From Aminobacter ciceronei (GTDB taxonomy: Bacteria > Pseudomonadota > Alphaproteobacteria > Rhizobiales > Rhizobiaceae), in the NCBI RefSeq assembly GCF_014138625.1, contig NZ_JACJHY010000004.1, positions 1 to 64,000 of the forward strand: a stretch of 64,000 bases of DNA, written 5' to 3'. The translations under genes and the position numbers were made by a program. Positions 16,493 to 25,287 of the stretch are shown here, in pieces (position 1 is the stretch's first letter; each line of letters opens with the position of its first letter). The notes below the pieces were generated by a model. It was not told where the DNA came from. It saw nothing but the letters and a program-made list of their open reading frames with translations, and made no database searches.

Positions 16493-17250
16493 TGCCATCC
16501 TACGCGTGGTCGGCGCTCAGCGTCGCTGTCGTCGTGATCTTCTGGCAGATGGCCTCGACCTGGCTGGTCGACCCGATGTTCCTGCCTGCACCGCTCGCCG
16601 TCCTCAACGGCGCCGGACAGATGCTGGCCGAGGGCACCCTCACCCAGTCCATCCTGGTGTCGATGATGCGCATTCTCTCGGGCTGGTTTCTCGGCAGCGC
16701 CATTGCCATTCCGATCGGGCTCGCCGTCGGCGTCTCGCCGGTGGCGCGTCACCTGGTCGACCCGTTCATCCACTTCTTCCGCTTCGTTCCGGCCATTGCG
16801 CTGGTGACCTTGTTCATCATCTGGTTCGGCGTCGGCGAGATGTCGAAGATCATCCTGATCGCTTATGCGACGGCCTTCATCGTCATGGTCAACACGGCCA
16901 GCGGCGTGTCCTCGATCTCGCAGGACAAGCTGAACGCCGCCCGCTGCCTCGGCGCCAATGAGCGGCAGGTGTTCTTCAAGGTGATGATCCCGGCCTCCCT
17001 GCCCTCGATCTATGTCGGCATGCGGCTGGCGCTCGCCTCGTCCTTCCTGGTCATCGCGGCCGCCGAAATGCTCGCCGCCGATGCCGGGCTCGGCTACATC
17101 ATCTGGACCTCGCGCCTCTACTTCCAGGTCGACTGGATGTTCGCGGCCATCATCGCGCTCGGCCTTCTCGGCTTTGCCACCGACCGGCTGTGGCGGCTGC
17201 TCGGGCGGACGCTGCTCAAGCGTTATCTGCGCGGCGTCACCGGCTATTGA
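16477..17250 (+). CDS. ABC transporter permease, NitT/TauT type
   Basis: A 257-aa inner-membrane permease with about six hydrophobic segments and the conserved loop DKLNAARCLGANERQVFFKV typical of this class. Two starts are possible. ATG 16477 (GGGAGG ten bases upstream) overlaps the ATPase by 16 bases. ATG 16492 (GGGAG upstream) forms a TGATG junction with the ATPase stop. Either way, translation is coupled. It completes the plus-strand importer that precedes sulfatase 3. Confidence 0.88.
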   Translation: MGAKLMPSYAWSALSVAVVVIFWQMASTWLVDPMFLPAPLAVLNGAGQMLAEGTLTQSILVSMMRILSGWFLGSAIAIPIGLAVGVSPVARHLVDPFIHFFRFVPAIALVTLFIIWFGVGEMSKIILIAYATAFIVMVNTASGVSSISQDKLNAARCLGANERQVFFKVMIPASLPSIYVGMRLALASSFLVIAAAEMLAADAGLGYIIWTSRLYFQVDWMFAAIIALGLLGFATDRLWRLLGRTLLKRYLRGVTGY

Positions 17251-17314
17251 TCCAATCGGCCGGGCCGCCCTCCTGTTGCGGCCCGGCGACCATCTCACAA
17301 GATCGGGACAGAGC

Positions 17315-19549
17315 ATGACTTCCGAATTTCGCGGCCATATCGGCCGCACGCACCACGAATCCGAGCGCGACTATGCCGACATCCCCAGCGGCCCTGCCGG
17401 CAAGCCGAACGTCATCTATGTCGTTCTCGACGACGTCGGCTACTCCGACCTCGGCTGTTTCGGCTCGTCGATCGACACGCCGAACTTCGATTCCCTCGCC
17501 GACACCGGCCTGCGCTACAGCAATTTCCACACCACCACCTTGTGTTCCCCGACACGCGCCTGCCTGCTGACCGGGCGTAACCACCACTCGGTCGGCATGC
17601 GCTATCTGGCCAATGCCGACATGGGCTGGCCCTCCGGCCGCGGCGCGATCAGCCATCGCGCCGGCACGCTCGCCGAAATGCTCAAGCTCAATGGTTATGC
17701 GACCTATGCGGTCGGCAAATGGCACCTTGCACCGACAGAAAACGCCAATGCCGCCGGCCCCTTCGACCAGTGGCCGCTCGGCCGCGGCTTCGAACGCTTC
17801 TACGGCTTCATGAATGGCAGCACCGACCAGTTCCACCCGGAACTCTGCCAGGACAACCAGCAGATTCCGCCGCCAGCGACGCCTGAACAGGGCTACCATC
17901 TGTCCGACGACCTGTCGGACCGCGCCGTGCGCTACATCGCCGACAAGATGGCGATCTGGCCCGACAAGCCGTTCTTCCTCTATCTCTGCTACGGTGCCGG
18001 ACATTTCCCGCACCAGGCGCCCGCATCGACGCTGGCCAAATATCGCGGCCGCTTCGGCCATGGCTGGGACGAAGAACGCGTACAGAGGCTGGCCAGGCAG
18101 AAGGCGATGGGCCTCGTGCCGGAAAGCACCGAACTGCCGCCGCCAAATCCCGGCGTGCGCGCCTGGGCCGAGCTTTCTCCCGAAGAGCGCGAGGTCTCGG
18201 AGCATATGCAGGAGGCTTATGCCGCGCTTCTGGGCCACACCGACGCCGCCTTCGGCAGGCTGCTCGACTTCCTCGACCGCACCGGCATCCGCGACAACAC
18301 CATCATCGTGCTGATTTCGGACAATGGCGCCTCCACCGACTGCGATCCGGACGGTACGACAAACGTGCTGCGCTGGTTCAACCGCCTGCCTGAGGACTAT
18401 GCCGTGTCGCGCGATCGCCTGGCCGAGATCGGCACGGCGCGCAGCTCGGGCAACTATCCCTGGGGCTGGGCGCAGGCGTCCAACACGCCACTCAAGCTCT
18501 ACAAGAGCTTCACCCATGGCGGCGGCGTGCGCGACCCGATGATCTTCTCCTGGCCTTCTGGCATAGCCGACAAGGGCGAGGTGCGCAGCCAGTTCACCCA
18601 TGTCACCGACATCACGCCGACAATCATGCAGCTTTGCGGCGTCACCGCGCCCGAAAGCATCAACGGCGTGGCGCAGATGCCGATCCATGGCGAGAGCTTT
18701 GCCTATTCCTTCGACGCGCCCGATGCGGCGACCGCCAAGCAGTCGCAATATTTCGAGATGTACGGCCATCGCAGCATCTGGCATCGCGGCTGGAAAGCGG
18801 TGACGCAGCACAAAGCCGGCGACGATTTCGACAGCGAACGCTGGGAGCTCTACCATCTCGACGAGGATTTTTCCGAGCTGCGCGACCTCTCCGGGGAAAA
18901 GCCGGAAAAGCTCGCCGAGATGAAGGAACGCTGGTGGGCGGAAGCCGGCCGCTACGGCGTCATGCCGCTCGACGACAGCGACGTGCTGTTCAAGCCGCCC
19001 TACCGGCCCGGCGCACCACGCTGGCGCAACGAATGCAGCTTTTTCCCGCCGATCTCGTCTATCCCCGCGGAAGCGGCGCCGATGACGCAGGACGTCTCGC
19101 ACCGCATATCGATCGAGATCGAGCGCACGGACAAAAACCAGGGCGGCGCGCTTGTCTGCTTCGGCAGCTGCCATGGCGGCTACGCGCTCGACATCGTCGC
19201 GAACCGGCTGGTCTACACCTACAACTATGCCGGCTTCGAGGTCACCCGCCTCGTCTCCGACCGGGAGATCCCGCTCGGCAAGACGACCGTCGTGTTCGAC
19301 TTCGAAAAGTCCGGCACGCTGAAGGGACGCGGCCGCCTGACGGTCGACGGCGAGCCGGCCGGCGAACATGTGTTCGAACGCACCCTGCTCAGGTTGTCGC
19401 TGTCGCCGCTTACCTTTGGACGCAGCAACGCCGAACCGGTCGATCCGGACAGGCAGACGAACCCGGATTTTTCGGGCCGTATCCTGCGCATCGACTACGC
19501 CATCGCAGATGATCGCGAGGTCGGCCCGGTCAACCTCGACGTGGACTGA
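17315..19549 (+). CDS. Sulfatase 3 (type I, formylglycine-dependent, cytoplasmic)
   Basis: A 744-aa sulfatase beginning MTSEFRGHIGRTHHESERDY. Aspartates D39-D40 (LDDVGYSDLG) and the signature C77-S-P-T-R-A-C-L-L-T-G-R are followed by GKWHLA and SDNGAS blocks. The C-terminal beta-rich domain includes GGALVCFGSCHGGYALDIVA. Of the two other sulfatases it is clearly closer to sulfatase 2 (shared YGFMNGSTDQ and SFTHGGGVRDPMI stretches). There is no signal peptide. It closes the GntR-ABC module, 64 bp after the permease. An in-frame extension upstream overlaps the permease and is rejected. This module lacks its own FGE and must borrow one from FGE1 or FGE2. Confidence 0.91.
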   Translation: MTSEFRGHIGRTHHESERDYADIPSGPAGKPNVIYVVLDDVGYSDLGCFGSSIDTPNFDSLADTGLRYSNFHTTTLCSPTRACLLTGRNHHSVGMRYLANADMGWPSGRGAISHRAGTLAEMLKLNGYATYAVGKWHLAPTENANAAGPFDQWPLGRGFERFYGFMNGSTDQFHPELCQDNQQIPPPATPEQGYHLSDDLSDRAVRYIADKMAIWPDKPFFLYLCYGAGHFPHQAPASTLAKYRGRFGHGWDEERVQRLARQKAMGLVPESTELPPPNPGVRAWAELSPEEREVSEHMQEAYAALLGHTDAAFGRLLDFLDRTGIRDNTIIVLISDNGASTDCDPDGTTNVLRWFNRLPEDYAVSRDRLAEIGTARSSGNYPWGWAQASNTPLKLYKSFTHGGGVRDPMIFSWPSGIADKGEVRSQFTHVTDITPTIMQLCGVTAPESINGVAQMPIHGESFAYSFDAPDAATAKQSQYFEMYGHRSIWHRGWKAVTQHKAGDDFDSERWELYHLDEDFSELRDLSGEKPEKLAEMKERWWAEAGRYGVMPLDDSDVLFKPPYRPGAPRWRNECSFFPPISSIPAEAAPMTQDVSHRISIEIERTDKNQGGALVCFGSCHGGYALDIVANRLVYTYNYAGFEVTRLVSDREIPLGKTTVVFDFEKSGTLKGRGRLTVDGEPAGEHVFERTLLRLSLSPLTFGRSNAEPVDPDRQTNPDFSGRILRIDYAIADDREVGPVNLDVD

Positions 19550-19627
19550 CCAGCATGTCGCGCAGACCGGTCGAAGGACTGTCGCTCCGTTGACCAGCGA
19601 CATCCGTTTCGACTGTCGCCGCTCGTT

Positions 19628-19649
19628 CCGGCGCTTGATCAAACGCCGG
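19628..19649. terminator. Stem-loop between convergent sulfatase 3 and LysR genes
   Basis: CCGGCG (19628-19633) and CGCCGG (19644-19649) flank a ten-base loop in the 185-bp gap between two converging genes. No T-run follows on either strand, so this is a hairpin with at best weak terminator function. Confidence 0.35.
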
Positions 19650-19734
19650 CTTCGATCAGATGTGTGCGCGCATCCTGAAAGCTCGGTAGCAGCGCGGCAT
19701 CACCGGGCTGCTGGTCCTTCTTTCGCGGTATGGT

Positions 19735-20667
19735 TCAAAGCGTCGGGCCGACAGCTCCAGTTGCTGCCGACCTATCGCTGGAAGACGCTGCGGCAGCCTC
19801 CGATCGCATCAGTTCGCCGGCCAGCCAGTCATGCAGCTTGCGGATCGCCCTGTCCTTGCGGCGGGCCGGTGCGGCGATGAAATAATAGGCGCCGAGCCGG
19901 ATGTCAGTGTCGAACAGCTCGACGAGGCGACCCCTGGCCATTTCGTCGCCTGTCGTCAGCCGTGTCGCCAGCGCGACACCCTGCCCGGCCAGAGCGGCTT
20001 CGAAGCCAAGGCTGGCATCCCAAAGGCGCGGACCCTGCAGCGCGTCATGCGCCACGCCGGCCTTGCGAAACCAGTCGGCCCATTGCTGGCGGTTTTCCTC
20101 GTGGATCAGCGGTGCCCGCACAAGTGCAGCAATGCTTTCCAGGGGACCTGCCGCATCCAGCCATTGCCGGCTGGCCACCGGAAACATCCTGGGATGAACG
20201 AGCAAGGTCGCTCCGACAGGAAGGTCGTCGGGGTCGCCGAAGCCGACCATCACATCGGCCTCGCCGACCGAGAAATCCGGCAGGCGGTCGATGGCGCGAA
20301 ACACCAGTTCCGTGTCGCCGAGCAGATGCTGCATCTCAGGCAGCCTCGGCCCCAGCCAGCGTGTCGCCAGGCCAGGCATGCACCAAAGCCTGAGCGTCCG
20401 CCGATGCGAGGGCGGACGAAGTTCGGCCGTCGTTGCAGCGATCAGCTCGAAGGCCGTCGAGATGGCGGCATGGAAAATCTCGCCTTCGCGGGTGAGCCTG
20501 AGGCCCCGGGGACTGGACACGACGAGTTTCACCGCCATCCAGAATTCGAGGTTCTTGACATGGCGGCTGACCACCGAGTGGCTGACGCCGAGATCGTCGG
20601 CCGCCTTGCGCATCGAGCCCATGCGCCCCGCCGCCTCGAAGGCGCGGATCATCTGCAGCGGCGGCAT
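19735..20667 (-). CDS. LysR-family regulator (GcvA-like), likely controls gabTD
   Basis: LysR regulator of about 310 aa. The N-terminal DNA-binding domain is LQMIRAFEAAGRMGSMRKAA, then DDLGVSHSVVSRHVKNLE. The effector domain has the GcvA-like RLWCMPGLATRWLGPRL opening. I place the start at ATG 20667, where the DNA-binding domain begins. The frame is open to 20766, but that extension would code through a strong dyad that looks like its own operator. It is divergent from gabT, so regulation of GABA catabolism is likely (inference). Confidence 0.85.
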   Translation of the reverse strand: MPPLQMIRAFEAAGRMGSMRKAADDLGVSHSVVSRHVKNLEFWMAVKLVVSSPRGLRLTREGEIFHAAISTAFELIAATTAELRPPSHRRTLRLWCMPGLATRWLGPRLPEMQHLLGDTELVFRAIDRLPDFSVGEADVMVGFGDPDDLPVGATLLVHPRMFPVASRQWLDAAGPLESIAALVRAPLIHEENRQQWADWFRKAGVAHDALQGPRLWDASLGFEAALAGQGVALATRLTTGDEMARGRLVELFDTDIRLGAYYFIAAPARRKDRAIRKLHDWLAGELMRSEAAAASSSDRSAATGAVGPTL

Positions 20668-20743
20668 GGCCTGATGCGGCTGGTCTTTCTCGACGGACCG
20701 GCGTCTTCGAATGTCGGTGTTCAAGCAGAGGCCCCTGGACAGT

Positions 20744-20768
20744 CTGTGGTGCACTGGAGGCACCACAG
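20744..20768. promoter_or_regulatory. LysR-type dyad (T-N11-A) upstream of gabT
   Basis: CTGTGGTGC (20744-20752) and GCACCACAG (20760-20768) are perfect 9-bp inverted arms with a seven-base spacer. Inside them T20750 and A20762 form the T-N11-A core of LysR boxes. The site is 76-100 bp upstream of gabT and 77-101 bp from the preferred LysR start, as expected for a shared divergent control region. Confidence 0.65.
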
Positions 20769-20843
20769 CATCTAAATCAATCGCGCACTGCTTGCCAAGG
20801 AATGCCGCTAGGTTGCCGCCAGAATCTTACGGAGCACCTCCCC

Positions 20844-22130
20844 ATGACCACCAACACCACCTTGCTGGCCCGCCGGTCGGCGGCAGTCGCTCGCGGCGTC
20901 GCAACGGCCTTCCCCGTCTTTGCCGGCAAGGCGGAAGGCGCCGAGATCTGGGACGTCGAGGGGCGCCGCTACATCGATTTCGCCGCCGGCATCGCGGTGC
21001 TCAATACCGGCCACCGTCACCCCAAGGTGATCGCCGCCGCGAAGCAGCAGCTCGACGCCTACACCCATACCGCCTTCCAGGTGCTGCCCTACGAACCCTA
21101 TGTCGCGCTGTGCGAGCGCCTGAACGCGCTGGCGCCCTTCTCCGGCGAGGCAAAGTCGCTCCTGTTTTCGACCGGCGCAGAAGCTGTCGAGAACGCCATC
21201 AAGATCGCCAAGGCAGCGACCGGCCGGCCCGGCATAATCGCCTTTGCCGGCGGTTTCCACGGCCGCACGGCGATGACCATGGCGCTGACCGGCAAGGTTG
21301 CACCCTATAAGCACAAATTCGGCCTGTCGCCCGCCGGCGTCTTTCACGTGCCGTTCCCGGCGACGCCGCTGGATGTCGACGTCTCGGATGCGCTGCGCGC
21401 GCTGCAGCTTCTGTTCCGCGCCGACATCGCGCCGTCTGATGTCGCTGCGATCATCATCGAGCCGGTCCAGGGCGAAGGCGGCTTCTGGCCCGCCCCCACC
21501 GAGCTTCTGGCGGAACTCCGCAAGATTTGCGACACGCACGGCATCGTGCTGATCGCCGACGAGGTGCAGACGGGATTTGCGCGCACCGGAAAGATGTTCG
21601 GCATCGAACATTCCGGCATCGAACCCGACATCATCACCGTCGCCAAGGCGCTCGGCGGCGGCTTCCCGCTGGCCGGCGTCATCGGGCGTGCAGCGCTCAT
21701 GGACGCTGCCGAACCGGGCGGGCTGGGCGGCACCTATGCCGGCAGCCCGATCGCCTGCGCCGCCGCACTTGCGGTTCTCGACGTCATCAAGGACGAAGGC
21801 CTTGTCGCCCGTGCCAATGAGATCGGCGCGACGATGCACGCTGCACTGGAGCGGATGTCGCAGCGCAACGACGCCGTGCCGATGGCGTCGATCCGCGGCC
21901 CCGGCGCGATGGTCGCCTTCGACATCGTGACACAGCGCGGCACCAATACGCCGGATGCCGAGACGACGAAGAAGGTCGTGCAGGCAGCGCTCGGCCACGG
22001 GCTGGTGCTGCTGTCATGCGGCGTCTTCGGCAACACCATCCGCCTGCTCTGCCCGCTGACCATTTCCGATGCGCAGCTCAAGGAGGGGCTGGACCTCCTC
22101 GAACGCGCCCTCGTCTCCGCCAACGCCTAG
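20844..22130 (+). CDS. gabT: 4-aminobutyrate aminotransferase
   Basis: A 428-aa class III aminotransferase that moves the amino group of GABA to 2-oxoglutarate, giving succinate semialdehyde. PLP lysine K268 lies in ITVAKALGGGFPLAGV. The cofactor-site blocks FSTGAEAVENAIKIA, FHGRTAMTMALTGK and IADEVQTGFARTG are intact. ATG 20844 has GGAG at 20831-20834. It is followed after eight bases by gabD. The likely regulator is the divergent LysR protein through the dyad at 20744. Confidence 0.93.
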   Translation: MTTNTTLLARRSAAVARGVATAFPVFAGKAEGAEIWDVEGRRYIDFAAGIAVLNTGHRHPKVIAAAKQQLDAYTHTAFQVLPYEPYVALCERLNALAPFSGEAKSLLFSTGAEAVENAIKIAKAATGRPGIIAFAGGFHGRTAMTMALTGKVAPYKHKFGLSPAGVFHVPFPATPLDVDVSDALRALQLLFRADIAPSDVAAIIIEPVQGEGGFWPAPTELLAELRKICDTHGIVLIADEVQTGFARTGKMFGIEHSGIEPDIITVAKALGGGFPLAGVIGRAALMDAAEPGGLGGTYAGSPIACAAALAVLDVIKDEGLVARANEIGATMHAALERMSQRNDAVPMASIRGPGAMVAFDIVTQRGTNTPDAETTKKVVQAALGHGLVLLSCGVFGNTIRLLCPLTISDAQLKEGLDLLERALVSANA

Positions 22131-22138
22131 GAGCCGTC

Positions 22139-23596
22139 ATGCGCACGCTCGAAGACAATGGCCTCATGAAGACGCAGGCCTTCATAGACGGCTGCTTTGT
22201 CGGGTCTGCCGACACACCTGTCACCGATCCGGCCTCTGGCGCCGTCATCGCCCATGTCCCCAACCTTGGCGCCGACGCGGCCACCCAAGCCGTCGAGGCG
22301 GCTTCCAGGGCGTTCCGGCCCTGGGCGGCGAAGACGGCGAAGGAGCGCTCGGCAACGCTGCGGCGCTGGTTCGAGCTGATCGTTGCGGCACGCAGCGACC
22401 TTGCCACCATCCTGACCAGCGAACAGGGCAAGCCCTTCGCCGAGGCACTCGGCGAGATCGACTATGCCGCCTCCTATGTCGAGTTCTATGCCGAGGAGGC
22501 CAAGCGTATTGCCGGCGAGATCCTGCCGTCACACCGCCCCGACGCCCGTATCCTGGTGCAGCGGCAGCCGCTCGGCGTGGTCGCGGCGATCACGCCATGG
22601 AACTTCCCGGCGGCGATGATCACCCGCAAGGTCGCCCCGGCGCTTGCCGCAGGCTGCACCGTCGTCGTCAAGCCGGCGCCCGAAACGCCGCTGACCGCTC
22701 TCGTCCTGGCCGAACTGGCGCGCCGCGCCGACTTTCCCGCCGGCAGCTTCAATGTCGTCACCGGCGATGCCATAGCCATAGGCGGCGTGCTGACCTCGCA
22801 TCCCGCCGTCCGGCTCGTCGGCTTCACCGGCTCGACGCCGACAGGCAAGCTGTTGATGCGGCAGGCGGCAAGCACGGTCAAACGTGTCGCGCTGGAGCTT
22901 GGCGGCAATGCCCCTTTCATCGTCTTCGACGACGCCGACATCGACACCGCGGTCGAAGGCGCGATGGCGTCGAAATTCAGGAACTCCGGCCAGACCTGTG
23001 TCTGCACCAACCGCATCTATGTTCAGTCGGCCGTCCATGACGTCTTCGTCGCCAGGCTGACGGAGCGGGTGAAGCAGTTGCGGGTCGGCTGCGGCTTCGA
23101 CGACGGCGTCGTCCAGGGGCCGCTGATCTCGGAACGCGCCGTCGCCAAGGTCGAAGCGCATATCGCGGACGCGCTCGGCAAGGGCGCCGAGATTGCCGCC
23201 GGCGGGAAGCGCCACGCGCTTGGCGGCACCTTCTTCGAACCGACAGTCATCACCGGCGCTGCCGCCGACATGCTGCTGGCGCAGGACGAAACCTTTGGGC
23301 CGCTGGCACCCGTATTCCGCTTCGAGACAGAGGCCGAGGTGCTGCAGGCGGCGAATGCCACCGAGACCGGGCTCGCCGCTTATTTCTTCACGCGCGATTC
23401 GGCGCGGGTGTTCCGCATGATGGAGCGGCTCGAATTCGGCATGGTCGGCGTCAACACCGGGCTGATCTCGACCGAACTGGCGCCCTTCGGCGGCGTCAAG
23501 GAAAGCGGCAATTCGCGCGAGGGCTCCCATCACGGCATCCTCGAATTCACCGAGCTCAAATATGCCTGCATCGGCGGCATCGATGCGGCGGGCTGA
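22139..23596 (+). CDS. gabD: Succinate-semialdehyde dehydrogenase, NAD(P)+
   Basis: A 485-aa aldehyde dehydrogenase oxidising succinate semialdehyde to succinate, completing GABA entry into the TCA cycle. Catalytic E253 (LELGGNAPF) and C287 (GQTCVCTN) are present, as are the TPWNFPAAM and GFTGSTPTGK cofactor-binding blocks. ATG 22139 is preceded by AGGAG at 22129-22133, overlapping the gabT stop region; an internal ATG at 22166 is a less likely alternative. It is coupled to gabT. Confidence 0.93.
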   Translation: MRTLEDNGLMKTQAFIDGCFVGSADTPVTDPASGAVIAHVPNLGADAATQAVEAASRAFRPWAAKTAKERSATLRRWFELIVAARSDLATILTSEQGKPFAEALGEIDYAASYVEFYAEEAKRIAGEILPSHRPDARILVQRQPLGVVAAITPWNFPAAMITRKVAPALAAGCTVVVKPAPETPLTALVLAELARRADFPAGSFNVVTGDAIAIGGVLTSHPAVRLVGFTGSTPTGKLLMRQAASTVKRVALELGGNAPFIVFDDADIDTAVEGAMASKFRNSGQTCVCTNRIYVQSAVHDVFVARLTERVKQLRVGCGFDDGVVQGPLISERAVAKVEAHIADALGKGAEIAAGGKRHALGGTFFEPTVITGAAADMLLAQDETFGPLAPVFRFETEAEVLQAANATETGLAAYFFTRDSARVFRMMERLEFGMVGVNTGLISTELAPFGGVKESGNSREGSHHGILEFTELKYACIGGIDAAG

Positions 23597-23887
23597 GATG
23601 GATAGCGCCGCGACCATGCCCAACCTGATGGCGACGGCGACCACCGCGGCCGTCGCCGATGAGACGGCTCAGATCGGCGGCACCCACCCGCTGATGCTGG
23701 TCAAGCGGATCCATGAGCAAGGCGCGCGCTTCAGCCCGGCAATGCTCGGCTGACACTCCGAACGCGTCCTTGGGGGCGCCGAAAGGCGTGGGTCGATCGC
23801 GCTCGGCGTCAGCGCCGAGCGCGAGTCCATCGCCGCGTCCATGTCCCAGCCGATCGACGCCGGATCCTCGGCCCGGCTGCTCCTGTT
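23597..23887. other. Gap between convergent gabD and permease genes, with strong hairpin
   Basis: These 291 bp hold no gene I can support; a short plus-strand frame (about 23599-23753, ending RFSPAMLG) has no recognisable family and may be chance. The clear structure is a stem with 12-bp arms at 23797-23808 and 23813-23824 (GCGCTCGGCG / CGCCGAGCGC core) and a four-base loop. No T-run follows. It sits where a bidirectional terminator would be expected. Confidence 0.45.
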
Positions 23888-25222
23888 TCAGCGCGAGCGC
23901 AGGAACTCGGGAAGACGAACCAGGACGATCTCGGCGACCATGACGGTCACCGCGCCGACCACGATGGAATGCGCGAGCATCTCGCCAAGGATCTGCGGCA
24001 GCCCGCCCGACAGGGCCCCGGCCAGCGCAGGAATGCTCAGCCCGGCCATCAGGCCGAGCGGGGCCACCATGTTCTTGACAGGTGAACCCCGGTCCTGGCT
24101 CGCCATCTGGATGCCGGTCATGACCACGGTTGCCGCCGCCGGCAGGAACAGCCCGCCGACAACCGCCGCCGGTGTCGCCACCAGCACCGCTGCGACCTTG
24201 GGCAGGAATGCCAGGGCGATGAAGATGAAGCCGGCGACGCGGACGACATGCCGGCTGGCGACGCCGGTCAGCCTGATGACGCCGAGATTCTGCGCGTATG
24301 CGGTGGTGCCGAAACCGCCGATCAGCGCTGCCAGCATCGAACCACCGGCTTCACCGGCAATGCCGGCGTTGACGCGGCGGTCGTCGAGTTCGACGCCTGT
24401 GAGCCGCGCCGTCGCCTCATACATGCCCATGGCCTCGACGACGGCAACGACGAAGACGATGCACATGGTTATGGTGATCGCCGGGTCGAAGGTCAGCGCG
24501 CCATAGGGCAGCAGTTTCGGGAAAGCCAGCCAGGGCGCCTGGCCGACGCTGGAGAAGTCGAGCAGTCCAAGGCCCAGGGCCAGCACATCGCCGACGATGA
24601 GCGCGGTCAGGAAGCCGAACATGCGCAAGGTACCGCCGAAGGCGGCGCTGAGCAGCACCACCGCCGTCGTCACACAGGCCAGGAACAGGCTCGATCCCGT
24701 GGCAAAGCTTGGCGAGCCGATGCCGCCGAAGAACTCCATGAAGGTGAACCCGGCCAGTGCGACCCCCACAAGGGTGATGATCGTTCCGGAGACGGCCGGC
24801 GACAGCAGCCGCCGGAGCTTGGCGAACTGGCCGCATACGGAGGCAAGGAAGACGAGTGCCGCGCCGATGATCAGGCCGAGGCTTGCCGCGGAAATCGTCC
24901 CGGCCTTGTAATAGCCGATGGCCAATGGCGAAAAGGCCGAGGACGGCCCCTGCACCACCGGCAGGCGGACCAGCCTGGTGCTCTGTATGACGGTGACCAC
25001 GCCTGCGGCAAGAAAGGTGGCGGTCACCAGATTTGTCGCCAGGGTGGCGGAGAACCCCGCCACCGAAGCGATGAAGATGGGATCGAGCCAAGCGTTCGAC
25101 ACGAGCGCCTGCTGCAGTCCCAATGCGAAGCGACGCCTGGCGGGGATGACCTCCTCGACATCCCCGACCACGCCGTCGACCGCTTCAAGCTCGCCCATAT
25201 GAGCATGAACATGATCAGTCAT
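23888..25222 (-). CDS. NCS2-family nucleobase (uracil/xanthine-type) permease
   Basis: A 444-aa polytopic membrane protein with about 12-14 hydrophobic segments. The conserved NCS2 segment appears as GGFGTTAYAQNLGVIRLTGV, and QGPSSAFSPLAIG lies in the substrate-site region. It probably imports a purine or pyrimidine base by cation symport. ATG 25222 is preceded by GGAGGAGG; the frame upstream to 25303 is not needed. It follows the amidohydrolase by 65 bp on the same strand, which favours a purine-like substrate such as guanine, 8-oxoguanine or xanthine (inference). Confidence 0.88.
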   Translation of the reverse strand: MTDHVHAHMGELEAVDGVVGDVEEVIPARRRFALGLQQALVSNAWLDPIFIASVAGFSATLATNLVTATFLAAGVVTVIQSTRLVRLPVVQGPSSAFSPLAIGYYKAGTISAASLGLIIGAALVFLASVCGQFAKLRRLLSPAVSGTIITLVGVALAGFTFMEFFGGIGSPSFATGSSLFLACVTTAVVLLSAAFGGTLRMFGFLTALIVGDVLALGLGLLDFSSVGQAPWLAFPKLLPYGALTFDPAITITMCIVFVVAVVEAMGMYEATARLTGVELDDRRVNAGIAGEAGGSMLAALIGGFGTTAYAQNLGVIRLTGVASRHVVRVAGFIFIALAFLPKVAAVLVATPAAVVGGLFLPAAATVVMTGIQMASQDRGSPVKNMVAPLGLMAGLSIPALAGALSGGLPQILGEMLAHSIVVGAVTVMVAEIVLVRLPEFLRSR

Positions 25223-25287
25223 TGATATACCTCCTCCCAGAAGTATGAGCCGCCTCGGCGGCATCAGGTGAAATGAGCTGGTGACGG

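Noticed and set aside
17012-17314. Extension of sulfatase 3 by about 100 residues
   Set aside because: It overlaps the permease gene in another frame. The ATG at 17315 begins the GHIGRT element common to the three sulfatases.
3411-19549. Choline sulfatase or phosphonate monoester hydrolase identity for the three sulfatases
   Set aside because: Those enzymes are about 500-515 aa. The proteins here are 739-744 aa with an added C-terminal beta-rich domain, and resemble the long arylsulfatase group instead.
17237-19642. Minus-strand open frame of 801 codons
   Set aside because: Antisense to sulfatase 3, which has complete catalytic motifs; the antisense translation has none.
23599-23753. Short plus-strand open frame after gabD
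   Set aside because: No recognised family, no convincing ribosome site, and low-complexity alanine/threonine content; it could be a remnant but nothing supports it.
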